A DNA stretch of 64,000 nt from Afipia sp. P52-10 (GTDB taxonomy: Bacteria; Pseudomonadota; Alphaproteobacteria; Rhizobiales; Xanthobacteraceae), in NCBI RefSeq assembly GCF_000516555.1, contig NZ_AZSJ01000003.1, positions 1,799,212 to 1,863,211 on the forward strand, written 5' to 3'. Positions 53,101-60,919 of the stretch are shown one piece after another. The notes under the pieces are model-generated. The model was not told the origin of the DNA and ran no database searches. It saw only the letters and a program-made list of their open reading frames with translations. A program made the position numbers and the translations under genes. Numbering within the stretch: the stretch's first letter is position 1; each line of letters opens with the position of its first letter.

Positions 53101-53290
53101 GGCGCCGATGGCGATCACCATCATGGGCGGCCTGTTCGTCGCGACCTTCCTCACGCTCCTCTATCTGCCGGGGCTGTACGCGCTTTGGTTCCGCAAGAGC
53201 CTTGACGACAGCATCGCAAAGGCCGACGCTGGCGATGCGGCGAAGGCTCATGAGGAGGCTCAACCGATGCTGCCGCTGGCAGCCGAATGA
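50150..53290 (+). CDS. RND family efflux transporter permease
   Basis: 1046-residue inner-membrane proton-driven pump with the usual 12 helices and two large periplasmic loops. First helix LVLFLIIALSLAGLLSY and GRGEDPSFTIKLAVV; proton-relay Asp pair in LLVDDAIIAVEMMV (helix 4, about residue 400); second half from about residue 525 (NRIKVVVATVLLFALSIVAF). The GEDPSFTIK start marks the branch that often uses TetR-linked operons in Proteobacteria. Between adaptor and TetR genes. No outer membrane channel gene is present, so a shared TolC-type channel is assumed. Confidence 0.95.
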   Translation: MRRFNLSDWAVHHQPLVLFLIIALSLAGLLSYQRLGRGEDPSFTIKLAVVSVIWPGATALEMQSQVADPIEKKLQELPYFDKVQTYSKPGFSAMQVIFKDTTPPKEVPNLFYLTRKKLNDLRADLPAGVIGPMVNDEYGDVDSILYMLTGEGADYAQLKKVAEGLRQRLLKVTNVVKVNLYGVQDEKIYVEFSHAKLATLGITPQALFDSIAKQNAVTPAGVVETSSQRVSLRVTGALDGAQAVAEIPVESNGRVFRLGDIATVTRGFEDPSDYMVRQRGKAALGVGVVMAKGGNILELGEDVKKATDEFMAAVPVGFEIEQIADQPHVVDHAIKEFVRAFIEALAIVLAVSFLSLGWRTGIVVALSVPLVLAIVFTVMSVMGLDLHRITLGALIIALGLLVDDAIIAVEMMVVKMEQGVERLKAASFAWDSTAFPMLTGTLITAAGFLPIGLAPSSTGEYAGGIFWIVSIALVASWFVAVIFTPYLGVKLLPTFALHDPLNHNPHAIYETPLYNRLRRVIQWCVDNRIKVVVATVLLFALSIVAFGRVQQQFFPLSERPELFLQLRMPEGTAFNVTSETAKKAEELLKDDKDITTYTTYIGQGSPRFWLGLNPQLPNESFAEIVIASKDVEARERIKARIEKAVADGALPEARVRVDRFNFGPPVGFPVQFRVVGPDTDKVREIAYQVREVMRTEKRLIEPQLDWNEQTPYLKLVVDQDRARAMGLTPQDVSQALSLLITGASVTTVRDGVEKVGVVARAIASERLDLGKVGDLTIFSRNGLAVPLSQIAKIEYSHEESILWRRNRDMAITVRSDVVDGAQAPAVSSALWPKLKTISDKLEPGYRLEMGGAIEESEKGNSSLAALFPLMFFVMLTLLMVQLQSFSKMFLVFLTAPLGIIGTSLALNVTGQPFGFVALLGLIALAGMIMRNSVILVDQIDTDMQHGMTRRNAIVEAAVRRARPVILTALAAILAMIPLSRSAFWAPMAITIMGGLFVATFLTLLYLPGLYALWFRKSLDDSIAKADAGDAAKAHEEAQPMLPLAAE

Positions 53291-53315
53291 CAGAGCTCAT
53301 GACTGACACGGGCTC

Positions 53316-53936
53316 ATGACAGAAGCGATAATGTCGATCACGCTTGACCATACCGAAACCGACACCCGCACGCGGGTCCTGCTCACCGCGGAGCGGCTGT
53401 TCCGCGAGATCGGCTATCAGAAGACCACCGTGGCGGATATCGCCAAAACCCTGAAGATGAGCCCGGCCAACGTCTATCGCTTCTTCGATTCGAAGAAGGC
53501 GATTCATGAGGGCGTGGCCGTCCGTCTGATGAGCGAGGTCGAGACCGCGGTGACTGCGATCGCCGATGACCGGAGGCTGTCTGCGACCGATCGCCTGCGC
53601 GAAATGTTCGCGGCTATCCATCATATGAATGCAGAGCGTTACGTCGGCGATTCCAAGCTGCACGAGATGGTCGCCATCGCCATGGAGGAGAGCTGGCAGA
53701 TCTGCGAGGCGCATATCCAGCGGGAGTGCGAGACGATCGCTCGGGTGATCGCGGAGGGCGTCGAGCGCGGCGAGTTCAAGCCCTGCGATCCGTTGCCGAC
53801 CGCGCTGTGCGTCTGTGCCTCGATGCTGCGCTTCTTCCATCCGCAGATGATCGCGCAATGCGCCAACAAGCCGTTGCCGACGCTGGAGCAGATGACGGAG
53901 TTCGTCATCGCTGGGATTTCCGTCCCCAAGACTTAG
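53316..53936 (+). CDS. TetR/AcrR family transcriptional regulator
   Basis: 206 residues. HTH at about residues 30-60 (KTTVADIAKTLKMSPANVYRFFDSKKAIHEGV). The ligand domain follows, with several cysteines and aromatic residues. It lies 25 bases after the RND gene on the same strand, so it is probably the last gene of the operon and its own repressor through the site at 48934-48957. Possible start codons are ATG 53316 and ATG 53331. Pump substrates would be the likely inducers (inference). Confidence 0.9.
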   Translation: MTEAIMSITLDHTETDTRTRVLLTAERLFREIGYQKTTVADIAKTLKMSPANVYRFFDSKKAIHEGVAVRLMSEVETAVTAIADDRRLSATDRLREMFAAIHHMNAERYVGDSKLHEMVAIAMEESWQICEAHIQRECETIARVIAEGVERGEFKPCDPLPTALCVCASMLRFFHPQMIAQCANKPLPTLEQMTEFVIAGISVPKT

Positions 53937-54296
53937 AAGGCTTGATCCGTCGTCGCGGGCTCGCCGGCCGCTTTCCTTTATTCCTCGGCATGATTTCTTG
54001 GCATGCAATTCTATCGCCCGCGCGTGAGCGAGCGTGAGGCCGAACGTCTGTTCTTCGCACGGCGTTCACCGCTGATGGCCGGACGGCGCGGATGCGGCCC
54101 GCGGTCCGCGAGGGCAGGCGCGCCATCGCCGGTATCGGCTTTGCACTCGCCAATCAGGCGTTGCAACGGCACCGGCGCTACGGCTATCTGTCGGCGATGG
54201 GATCGAGGCGGCTGTGACCTGCGGGGGCACCGGATTCTCGAAGGGCAAACGAAATCACGCGGCTGATCGTGGCGCGCAAATAATTGAGACCGGACG
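53937..54296. other. Interval with a possible decayed gene
   Basis: 360 bp between the TetR gene and the HIBYL-CoA hydrolase gene. A 41-codon frame at 54092-54217 (MRPAVREGRRAIAGIGFALA...) and a longer one at 54003-54266 (MQFYRPRVSEREAERLFFARR...) each look partly protein-like. They lie in different frames, as would a single gene broken by a frameshift. No ribosome site clearly favours either. I cannot name a family. Confidence 0.35.
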
Positions 54297-55391
54297 ATGA
54301 CGGAAACGACAAGCGTGCTTGAGAAGGATCAAGAGATCATCACGGAAACCGAGGGTTCGGTCGGGGTGATCCGATTGAATCGTCCGAAGGCGCTCAATGC
54401 CATCACGCTGGACATGGTGCGTTTCATGAGCGCGGCGCTCGATCGGTTCGAGGCCGATCCGGCCGTCGGCCTGATCCTGCTCGAAGGCGCCGGCGAACGC
54501 GGTCTGTGCGCGGGCGGCGACATTCGTGGCCTTTACGAGAGCATCCGCGCCGGCGGCGATCTCGGCAAGGTGTTCTGGCGCGAGGAATACATTCTGAATG
54601 CGCGGCTGGCTTCGCTGCGAAAGCCCTATGTCGCGTTCATGGACGGAATCGTCATGGGGGGCGGCGTCGGCCTGTCCGCGCATGGGCGCCATCGGGTCGT
54701 GACCGAGAGAACGACGCTGGCGATGCCGGAAACCGGGATCGGCTTTTTCCCGGATGTCGGCGGAACCTGGTTGCTGTCGCGGGCGCCGGGGCAACTCGGA
54801 ACCTATTACGGGCTGAGCGGCCAATCGATGAACGGATCGGAGGCGATCCGCTGCGGCTTTGCCGATACCCTCGTTCCGTCCGAGAAACTGAAAGAGCTGC
54901 GGGACGCGCTGATCCGGCTCGGACCGCAGGCGACCAACGGCATGGTCCGCGGTGTGCTGGCGCATTTCTCGATCCCGCGTCCGCCGGCGCCGATCGAAGC
55001 GCACAAGCCGCTGATCGACGCCGCGATGGCCCACGACAGCGCCGCCGACATCATCGCCGCCCTGGAGCGTGATGCTTCCGAGTTCGCGCAGGCCACGGCC
55101 AAGCTGCTGCAGACCAAGTCGCCGACCAGCCTCAAAGTGACGCTGCGGCTGCTGCGCGAGGCGAAGGCCTCGACATCGCTGCGGGAGTGCCTCGTGCGCG
55201 AGTATGGCGCCGCACTCGAGATCTTCATCAATCGCGATTTCCCCGAAGGAATCCGGGCGGCCGTGATCGACAAGGATCGGTCGCCGAAATGGTCTCCCGC
55301 GACACTGGACGAGGTCACGACGGAGATGGTCGAGGCGTATTTCGTGCCGCGCGGGGTGGATGAGCTGGTGTTCCCGGCGCGGGAGGCATGA
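54297..55391 (+). CDS. 3-hydroxyisobutyryl-CoA hydrolase (HIBYL-CoA hydrolase, crotonase family)
   Basis: 364 residues. The longer crotonase form with a C-terminal extension, releasing CoA from 3-hydroxyisobutyryl-CoA in valine degradation. Signatures: GVIRLNRPKALNAIT, GLCAGGDIRGLYES, DGIVMGGGVGLSAHGRHR, the acidic pair in MPETGIGFFPDVGG, and near the end FPEGIRAAVIDKDRSPKW, which is the hydrolase-specific motif. ATG 54297. It is alone in its direction, and a stem-loop follows its stop. Confidence 0.92.
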   Translation: MTETTSVLEKDQEIITETEGSVGVIRLNRPKALNAITLDMVRFMSAALDRFEADPAVGLILLEGAGERGLCAGGDIRGLYESIRAGGDLGKVFWREEYILNARLASLRKPYVAFMDGIVMGGGVGLSAHGRHRVVTERTTLAMPETGIGFFPDVGGTWLLSRAPGQLGTYYGLSGQSMNGSEAIRCGFADTLVPSEKLKELRDALIRLGPQATNGMVRGVLAHFSIPRPPAPIEAHKPLIDAAMAHDSAADIIAALERDASEFAQATAKLLQTKSPTSLKVTLRLLREAKASTSLRECLVREYGAALEIFINRDFPEGIRAAVIDKDRSPKWSPATLDEVTTEMVEAYFVPRGVDELVFPAREA

Positions 55392-55398
55392 CATAAGT

Positions 55399-55436
55399 AG
55401 AGAGGCCCGGTCGATCGTCTCGAACCGGGCTTCTCT
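55399..55436 (+). terminator. Terminator-like stem-loop
   Basis: Arms AGAGAGGCCCGGT and ACCGGGCTTCTCT, one mismatch, 12-base loop, 8 bases after the HIBYL-CoA hydrolase stop. The pyrimidine-rich end (TTCTCT) is a weak T-tract. A composite repeat follows. Confidence 0.55.
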
Positions 55437-55472
55437 GGCATCAGGCGTTTTGCATCATCAGGTGTTTTGCAT

Positions 55473-55567
55473 AAAGCGCGATGCGATTGGGATCAATCAT
55501 CCTCGCGCTTTAGCTCATAAGCATGATCTTTTCGGAGAACCGCTTCGCACTTTTCCGGATCATGCTT
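55473..55567. repeat. Composite dispersed repeat (two stem-loops)
   Basis: First stem AAAGCGCGA (55473-55481) / TCGCGCTTT (55503-55511) around GATTGGGATCAATC; second stem AAGCATGATC (55519-55528) / GATCATGCTT (55558-55567), with CGGAGAACCGCT in the loop. Same order and sequence as 27878-27996. Confidence 0.8.
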
Positions 55568-55577
55568 TCGCTGCTGG

Positions 55578-55605
55578 GATGCTTACTCGTCGATGCTTAC
55601 TCGTC
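55578..55605. repeat. 14-bp tandem duplication over the SDR stop codon
   Basis: GATGCTTACTCGTC occurs twice in direct tandem (55578-55591 and 55592-55605). The inner copy holds the TAA stop of the minus-strand SDR, so the duplication added a second in-register stop-bearing copy downstream. Confidence 0.8.
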
Positions 55606-56520
55606 GACATCCCAGCTGAACACGTCGCCCGTCCGCTCCAACGGCGTCAGCGATGTCTTCAGCATCTGCGGCAACTGTTCCGCCAGCACCTTGGGCTCCC
55701 AACCGCCAGAGCGGAAGAGGGTGCGGATTGGCCGCGGCTGGTTGTACAGGTAGATTTCGGGTCCGCGCGCGCCGAAGATCTGGCCGTTGATCGTCTTGGC
55801 GGCATCGCTCAGCAGGAACACCGCCAGGTTGGCGATATGCTCCGGCTTTTGGACGCGCTGGCGTCGCTCGATCCGCGCGGCCATTTCCGGGGTTTGATTG
55901 GGGGTCGCATCGATCATCCGGCTGTGCGCCGCGGGCGCGATCGCGTTCGAACGGATGCCGAAGTGGCCCATGTCGATCGCGATGCTGCGTGACAGGCCGC
56001 AGATGCCGATCTTGGCCGCGGCATAATTGGCCATGCCGAGGGTGCCGACCAGGCCCGCCGTGGAGGCCATGTGCACGAAGGCGCCGCTCTTCTGTTCGCG
56101 CATGTGCGGAGCGGCGGCGCGCGCCACATAGAAGCTGCCGTGCAGGTGGACGTTGATAACGTCTTCCCAGTCCTTCGGCATCATCTTGTGGAAGCTCGCC
56201 ATCCGGATGATGCCGGCGTTGTTCACCACGAGATCGATCTTGCCATAGGTGTCGCGCGCGGCCTGCACGATCTTCTGCGCCGACTCCCAGGATGACACGC
56301 TGTCGCCATTGGCGATCGCCTCGCCGCCGGCGGCCTTGATGTCGGCGACGGTCTTCTGGGCGGGGCCAAGGTCATTCTGGTCGGTGCCGAACACGGAGCC
56401 GCCGACGTCGTTGACGACGACCTTGGCGCCTTCCTTTGCAAGCAGCCGCGCAATCGCGCTGCCGATTGCGCCACCTCCACCCGTAACGATCGCGACCTTG
56501 CCTTCGACGATGCCCGCCAT
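55597..56520 (-). CDS. SDR family NAD(P)-dependent oxidoreductase (MFE-2-like)
   Basis: 307 residues. Cofactor motif TGGGGAIG (13-20), an insert after beta-2 (NDVGGSVFGTDQND), NNAG (about 100), and the active-site YAAAK with Ser in MASTAG. C-terminus RSGGWEPKVLAEQLPQMLK...DVFSWDVDE parallels the SDR at 4287-5204. A (3R)-hydroxyacyl-CoA or sterol-like alcohol dehydrogenase is the best guess. Start ATG 56518-56520, with AGAGGGGA ahead; the frame continues 43 codons upstream through a repeat. Divergent from the double acyl-CoA dehydrogenase gene. Confidence 0.88.
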   Translation of the reverse strand: MAGIVEGKVAIVTGGGGAIGSAIARLLAKEGAKVVVNDVGGSVFGTDQNDLGPAQKTVADIKAAGGEAIANGDSVSSWESAQKIVQAARDTYGKIDLVVNNAGIIRMASFHKMMPKDWEDVINVHLHGSFYVARAAAPHMREQKSGAFVHMASTAGLVGTLGMANYAAAKIGICGLSRSIAIDMGHFGIRSNAIAPAAHSRMIDATPNQTPEMAARIERRQRVQKPEHIANLAVFLLSDAAKTINGQIFGARGPEIYLYNQPRPIRTLFRSGGWEPKVLAEQLPQMLKTSLTPLERTGDVFSWDVDE

Positions 56521-56946
56521 ATTCCCCTCTCGTTTGTTCATTTTGAGCCGGTGCGATTCCAACATTTGCATCCCATCGCGGCAACGATCTTTGCAGATGC
56601 TGGAATCGAAGAACCACTCACAGCTTAATGAACTGGTGGACCGTTGCATTGCGTTTCCGGACGGAGCCTATGCACGACAGTCGGTCGTAACTGATGGCTG
56701 GACCGCGGCACGGCCCCGGACCTGGATAACAGCGCGTTGCGTTTCAGGCCGTGATTAACGATCGCGAGCGTCGCGGATTGCAGCGTTTCAAGCCAGGTCC
56801 ATTTTCATGCACTGCACAAATGCGCATTTTGAATGCGATCGTGCGGCATTCGCCTTTCTCGGCCGGTGGATATCAAGCTAAGAAAGCGGCAGCGGCGAAG
56901 GCGCAACGGCCTCGTTCAACACCTGCCAGTATCTAAGGAGAAATCT
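56521..56946. other. Intergenic interval with a copy of the hairpin B repeat
   Basis: 426 bp between divergent SDR and acyl-CoA dehydrogenase genes. Apart from the repeat at 56554-56608 and the ribosome site AAGGAG before 56947, I see no gene or clear operator. Confidence 0.5.
56554..56608. repeat. Single diverged copy of the 165-bp array's hairpin B
   Basis: Arms CGATTCCAACATTTGCA and TGCAGATGCTGGAATCG, two mismatches, loop of 21 bases. The arms match hairpin B in the array at 43656-44149, so this is one dispersed family, here as a lone hairpin. Confidence 0.8.
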
Positions 56947-59310
56947 ATGTCAGTTGCAGTCGCGCATGATCAATCGTCGGACGATGGCGACCTTCTGCGC
57001 CTGCTCAGGGATGCGGTTTCCTCCTTTGCCAAGCGTGGCGGTCTGCCGCGCAGCCGCGCGCTCCGCGGCACCAAGCCGGGCATCGACCCGGCGGCGTGGG
57101 CGCAGATGGCGGAACAAGGCTGGCTCGGCATCATCATTCCGGAGCAACATGGCGGACAGGCGCTCGGCTTCACCGAGATGGCGGTGGTCGCCGAAGAACT
57201 CGCGCGGATGCTGAGCCCCGAGCCGGTGGTGGCCTCCTCTGTGCTCACGGCCAGCCTGCTGATCGCCAGCGGCAACGAGGCCCTGCAGAAGGCGCTGCTG
57301 CCGAAGCTTGCCGCAGGGGAAAGCATCATCGGTGCGGCCTTGGCTGGAAACGTTCCCGGCCTGACCGCGGCGGGCTCGACGGTCCAGGCGAAGACCTCCA
57401 GCAAGAGCGCGGTGCTGAATGGTACGGTGCGGCATGTATACCCGGCGTTCAGCGCGACGGATTTCATCGTTGCCGCCAAGACGGCCGACGGCATCGCGCT
57501 ATATCACGTCAAGGCCGATGCGGCGGGCTTGTCGATCGGGGAGGAATTGCGCGCCGACGGAACATTCGCCGGGACGCTGACCTTCAAGGACGTGAAGCTC
57601 GATCAGGCGGCGCTCGTCGCCAAGGGCGATCAGGCGGAAGCGGCGATCCGCCGCGCGACCGATGCGGCGACGATCATGACCTGCGCCGAGCTGTTCGCCT
57701 GCATGAATCAGGCGCTCGACATCACGCTCGAATACATGCGGACCCGGGTGCAGTTCGGCAAGCCGATCGGCAGCTTCCAGGCGCTGCAGCACCGTGCCGT
57801 CGATCTCTGGATTCAGAAGGAGCTGTCGATCGGCGCGCTTGCGGACGCCATCCGCACCTTGAACGATCCGAACGCCAGCGCCGATCAGGTCAGCATGGCC
57901 GCGAGCCGCGCGAAGTCGCGCTGTGGCGACGCGGCCCACACCATCGGCCGCGAGGCCGTGAAGCTGCATGGCGCGATCGGCTTCACCGACGAGTACGATG
58001 TCGGTCTGTTTTTGCGCCGGGCGATGGCGCTCAATGCCTGGCTGGGCAATCCCGCCGATCACCGCCGCCGATTCGGCAAGCTGCTGGAGAAGACCGGCGG
58101 CGCTGCCGACGAGAAGCGGGAGAGCGTGCCGTTCTCCGCGGTGTTCCTGCAGGACGACAAGGCGGACGTGGACTGGAATTCGTTCAGTGACGACGAGTTC
58201 CGCGCCGGCGTGTTCGCCTGGTTCGACAAGAACTATCCGAAGCACATGCGTCACACCGGCCGCCGCGGCAGCGCCGCCGAGATGAACGACTGGATGAAGA
58301 CGATCTCGCGCAAGGGCTGGATCGCGCCGGCGTGGCCGGTGAAGTGGGGCGGCATGGGCCTCTCGCCCGCCAAGCAGATCATCTACATCGAAGAGCGCGA
58401 GCGGGTCGGCGTGATGCGCAACCCGGACATGGGCATCGTCATGTTCGGACCGACGCTGATGCGGTGGGGTACGGAAGAGCAGAAGCAGAAGTATCTGCCG
58501 CGCATCATCGCCAACGACGACATCTGGTGTCAGGGCTACTCGGAGCCGAACGCGGGCTCCGACTTGGCGAGCCTGCAGACGACGGCGGTGCTCGACGGCG
58601 ACCATTATGTGATCAACGGCTCGAAGATCTGGACGACGTCGGGACACTGGGCCGATCACATGTTCCTGCTGGCGCGCACCGACAAGGATGCGAAGAAGCA
58701 GGAGGGCATCACCTTCTTCGTGCTCGACATGAAAACGCCGGGCCTCACCGTGCGCCCGATCGACAATCTCAGCGGCCACGCCGAGTTCGCGCAGGAGTAC
58801 TTCGAGAACGTCCGCATTCCGAAGGAAAACGTCATCGGCGAGGTCAACAAGGGCTGGACGGTCGCCAAGAGCCTGCTCGGCTTCGAGCGACTGAACTCCG
58901 GCAGCCCGCGCCATGCCAATGCCGCGCTATTGGAAGTCGAGAAGCTCGCCCGTTCAAACGGGGCTTGGGGCGATGCGGAATTCCAGGCCAAGTACGTGAA
59001 GGTCTTCCTCGACATCGCCGATCTGTCGTCAGCCTACCAGCGTTTCGCCGATTTGATGAGCCTCGGCGACAATCCGGGACCGGAGCTGTCGCAGCTCAAG
59101 ATCATCGTTGCCTCGGCATCCCAGCATGTGACCGAGCTGTTGATGGAAACCGCAGGCGGTGCCGGCGCCAACCAGGGTTTCGAGACGGTCGATGGCGAAG
59201 ACATCAACCTGCTCGGACCGTTCTTCACGCACTTCGGCTCGATGATCGCGTCGGGGACCAACGACATCCAGCGCAACATCATCGCCAAGCGGGTCTTGAA
59301 CCTGCCTTGA
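56947..59310 (+). CDS. Fused double acyl-CoA dehydrogenase (FadE34-like)
   Basis: 787-residue polypeptide made of two acyl-CoA dehydrogenase domains. N-terminal domain (about 1-390): WLGIIIPEQHGGQALGFTEMAVVAEELAR, RTRVQFGKPIGSFQALQHR and VKLHGAIGFTDEYDVGLFLRR. C-terminal domain (about 400-787): GWIAPAWPVKWGGMGLSP, CQGYSEPNAGSDLASLQT, SKIWTTSGHWAD, and the end SGTNDIQRNIIAKRVLNL. The catalytic-base position typical of IVD-like enzymes is Glu in LGFERLNSG. Each half alone would be incomplete, as in heteromeric alpha/beta dehydrogenases of cholesterol side-chain catabolism. ATG 56947 with AAGGAG ahead. The MBL hydrolase gene follows by 46 bases. Confidence 0.92.
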   Translation: MSVAVAHDQSSDDGDLLRLLRDAVSSFAKRGGLPRSRALRGTKPGIDPAAWAQMAEQGWLGIIIPEQHGGQALGFTEMAVVAEELARMLSPEPVVASSVLTASLLIASGNEALQKALLPKLAAGESIIGAALAGNVPGLTAAGSTVQAKTSSKSAVLNGTVRHVYPAFSATDFIVAAKTADGIALYHVKADAAGLSIGEELRADGTFAGTLTFKDVKLDQAALVAKGDQAEAAIRRATDAATIMTCAELFACMNQALDITLEYMRTRVQFGKPIGSFQALQHRAVDLWIQKELSIGALADAIRTLNDPNASADQVSMAASRAKSRCGDAAHTIGREAVKLHGAIGFTDEYDVGLFLRRAMALNAWLGNPADHRRRFGKLLEKTGGAADEKRESVPFSAVFLQDDKADVDWNSFSDDEFRAGVFAWFDKNYPKHMRHTGRRGSAAEMNDWMKTISRKGWIAPAWPVKWGGMGLSPAKQIIYIEERERVGVMRNPDMGIVMFGPTLMRWGTEEQKQKYLPRIIANDDIWCQGYSEPNAGSDLASLQTTAVLDGDHYVINGSKIWTTSGHWADHMFLLARTDKDAKKQEGITFFVLDMKTPGLTVRPIDNLSGHAEFAQEYFENVRIPKENVIGEVNKGWTVAKSLLGFERLNSGSPRHANAALLEVEKLARSNGAWGDAEFQAKYVKVFLDIADLSSAYQRFADLMSLGDNPGPELSQLKIIVASASQHVTELLMETAGGAGANQGFETVDGEDINLLGPFFTHFGSMIASGTNDIQRNIIAKRVLNLP

Positions 59311-59356
59311 GCGGCAGGCGATCGATCCGCGCGGCGAACAAGGGGAGGGGTTGATC

Positions 59357-60397
59357 GTGTCACTGCAGGCATCGGCCGACGGAGATCTCAGCTTCACCGT
59401 GCAGCGTCCGCCAGCTTATGGAGAGCTGACGGACGTGCTGCCAGGACTGTACTGGGTGCGCCTGCCGGTGCCGCTGCGCCTCAACCACGTCAACTGCTGG
59501 CTGCTCGACGATGGTCCGGGCTGGACCCTCGTCGATTGCGGCATGAACACCGACGATATCTTCGAGATCTGGGATAAGCTTTGGCGCGGGCTGCTGCGCA
59601 GCCGCCCGCTCCAGAATCTCACCCTGACGCACGCGCATATCGATCACATCGGCTTCGCCGGCTATCTGGTGAAGGAGATGAAGTGCGCCGTGCGGCTGCC
59701 GTTCGCGGAATGGCTGAACGGCTGGATGATGTGGCACGAGCGCGACGAGGGGCTGACGGAGCAATTCGCCGATTACATGCGGCGCAATGGCGCCTCCGCC
59801 GACGAGGCGGCTGCGATCATGGGGGCGCAGCGGCCGTCGAAGTATCTGGGACTGAAACCGCCGCGCGAATTCTCGCGTATCAAGGACGGCGATAGGGTCT
59901 CGATGGGCAAGCGCGAATGGCGTGTCATCACCGCCGGCGGGCACTCACCCGAGCATGCATCGTTCTTCTGCGAGACGGACAAGATCCTGATTGCCGGTGA
60001 CCAGGTGCTGTCGCACATCACCCCTTCGGTGATCGTGCCGTCGGCGCAGCCCGATGCCAATCCGATGAAGGAATATCTGGATTCATTGGCACGGTTCGAG
60101 GAACTGCCGGCGGATACGCTGGTGCTGCCCTCGCATGGCTTGCCGTTTCACGGGCTGCACACGCGGCTCGCCCAGCTTCGCGAGCACCATCAGGCCCGGC
60201 TGGAGGACATGGCCTCGCTGGTGACCGGCCCGACGAGCGCGTTCGCCGTCGCGCAGGAGGTGTTTCCGCGGGTGCTGCTCGAAAATCCGCGGCAGGCTTT
60301 CGGCGAGTCGCTCGCGCACCTCAACATGCTGGCCTCGATGGGCAAGCTGACGCGCACGGTCGATGACAAGGGCGCGATCACCTTCGCGCCCTTGTAG
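59357..60397 (+). CDS. MBL fold metallo-hydrolase
   Basis: 346 residues. Metal-binding motif HAHIDH (92-97) in LTLTHAHIDHIGFAG, a second His in GGHSPEH, Asp in IAGDQVL and a last His in VLPSHGLPFHG. The family hydrolyses thioesters, lactones or glutathione conjugates; the long C-terminal part is like that of flavin-independent thioesterase-type MBL proteins. GTG 59357 chosen because GGAGGGG lies just ahead; TTG 59351 is too close to it. 46 bases after the double dehydrogenase, so a joint role in acyl-CoA release or ring-lactone hydrolysis is possible. Confidence 0.88.
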   Translation: MSLQASADGDLSFTVQRPPAYGELTDVLPGLYWVRLPVPLRLNHVNCWLLDDGPGWTLVDCGMNTDDIFEIWDKLWRGLLRSRPLQNLTLTHAHIDHIGFAGYLVKEMKCAVRLPFAEWLNGWMMWHERDEGLTEQFADYMRRNGASADEAAAIMGAQRPSKYLGLKPPREFSRIKDGDRVSMGKREWRVITAGGHSPEHASFFCETDKILIAGDQVLSHITPSVIVPSAQPDANPMKEYLDSLARFEELPADTLVLPSHGLPFHGLHTRLAQLREHHQARLEDMASLVTGPTSAFAVAQEVFPRVLLENPRQAFGESLAHLNMLASMGKLTRTVDDKGAITFAPL

Positions 60398-60409
60398 CGA
60401 GCACGTGCG

Positions 60410-60706
60410 TTACGCGCCGACCTGCTTGAAGCGCTTGACGGCCGGCGGACCATCCATGAAGGCACCCATCGCGCGGCCAAGCGTCTTGAAGTGGTCGCTG
60501 GCGCGATGCGCGTCCACGGCCGCCTGGTCAGCATAGCGCTCCAGAAACACGTACGTATTCGGCTCGTCGCCATGGTAGAGCTGATACAGCAGGCAACCCT
60601 TCTCGTTCTCGTTGACCTTCTTCACGAGCTCGGTCGCGACCTTTTCGAATTCCGCCCCCTGGCCGTCCTTGACCTTGATCGTGGCGACGACTCCAAACAT
60701 CGGCAT
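60410..60706 (-). CDS. Antibiotic biosynthesis monooxygenase (ABM) domain protein
   Basis: 98 residues, single ABM/dimeric alpha-beta barrel: FGVVATIKVKDGQGAEFEKVATELVKKV, GCLLYQLYHGDEPNTYVFLERYADQAAVDAH and SDHFKTLGRAM. Such proteins are small oxygenases, quinol oxygenases or structural partners. Start ATG 60704-60706 with GGGAGAA ahead. It converges with the MBL gene (12 bases between stops). Confidence 0.88.
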   Translation of the reverse strand: MPMFGVVATIKVKDGQGAEFEKVATELVKKVNENEKGCLLYQLYHGDEPNTYVFLERYADQAAVDAHRASDHFKTLGRAMGAFMDGPPAVKRFKQVGA

Positions 60707-60919
60707 TTCTCCCTGTCATTGATGCGGCAATTTCTGCGAAATTCTCGCCGCCATTGCAATATCGGCATGTACGGCCGCGACCGCGCTCGCCGCCATGGCG
60801 GACGCGAAAAACGCAGGGCTGATCGCTGCCGGAATGGAAGCTCTGGCGCGTCATCGTCGGATGTGTAGAGTTAAGCCAACGACAGTGACGGCCCGAAAAG
60901 CGGCCGCATGGGAGGACCT

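Noticed and set aside
53316..53936. A tRNA or integrase signature near the RND operon
   Set aside because: No tRNA-like fold, attachment repeat or integrase gene seen; no sign that the operon is a genomic island.
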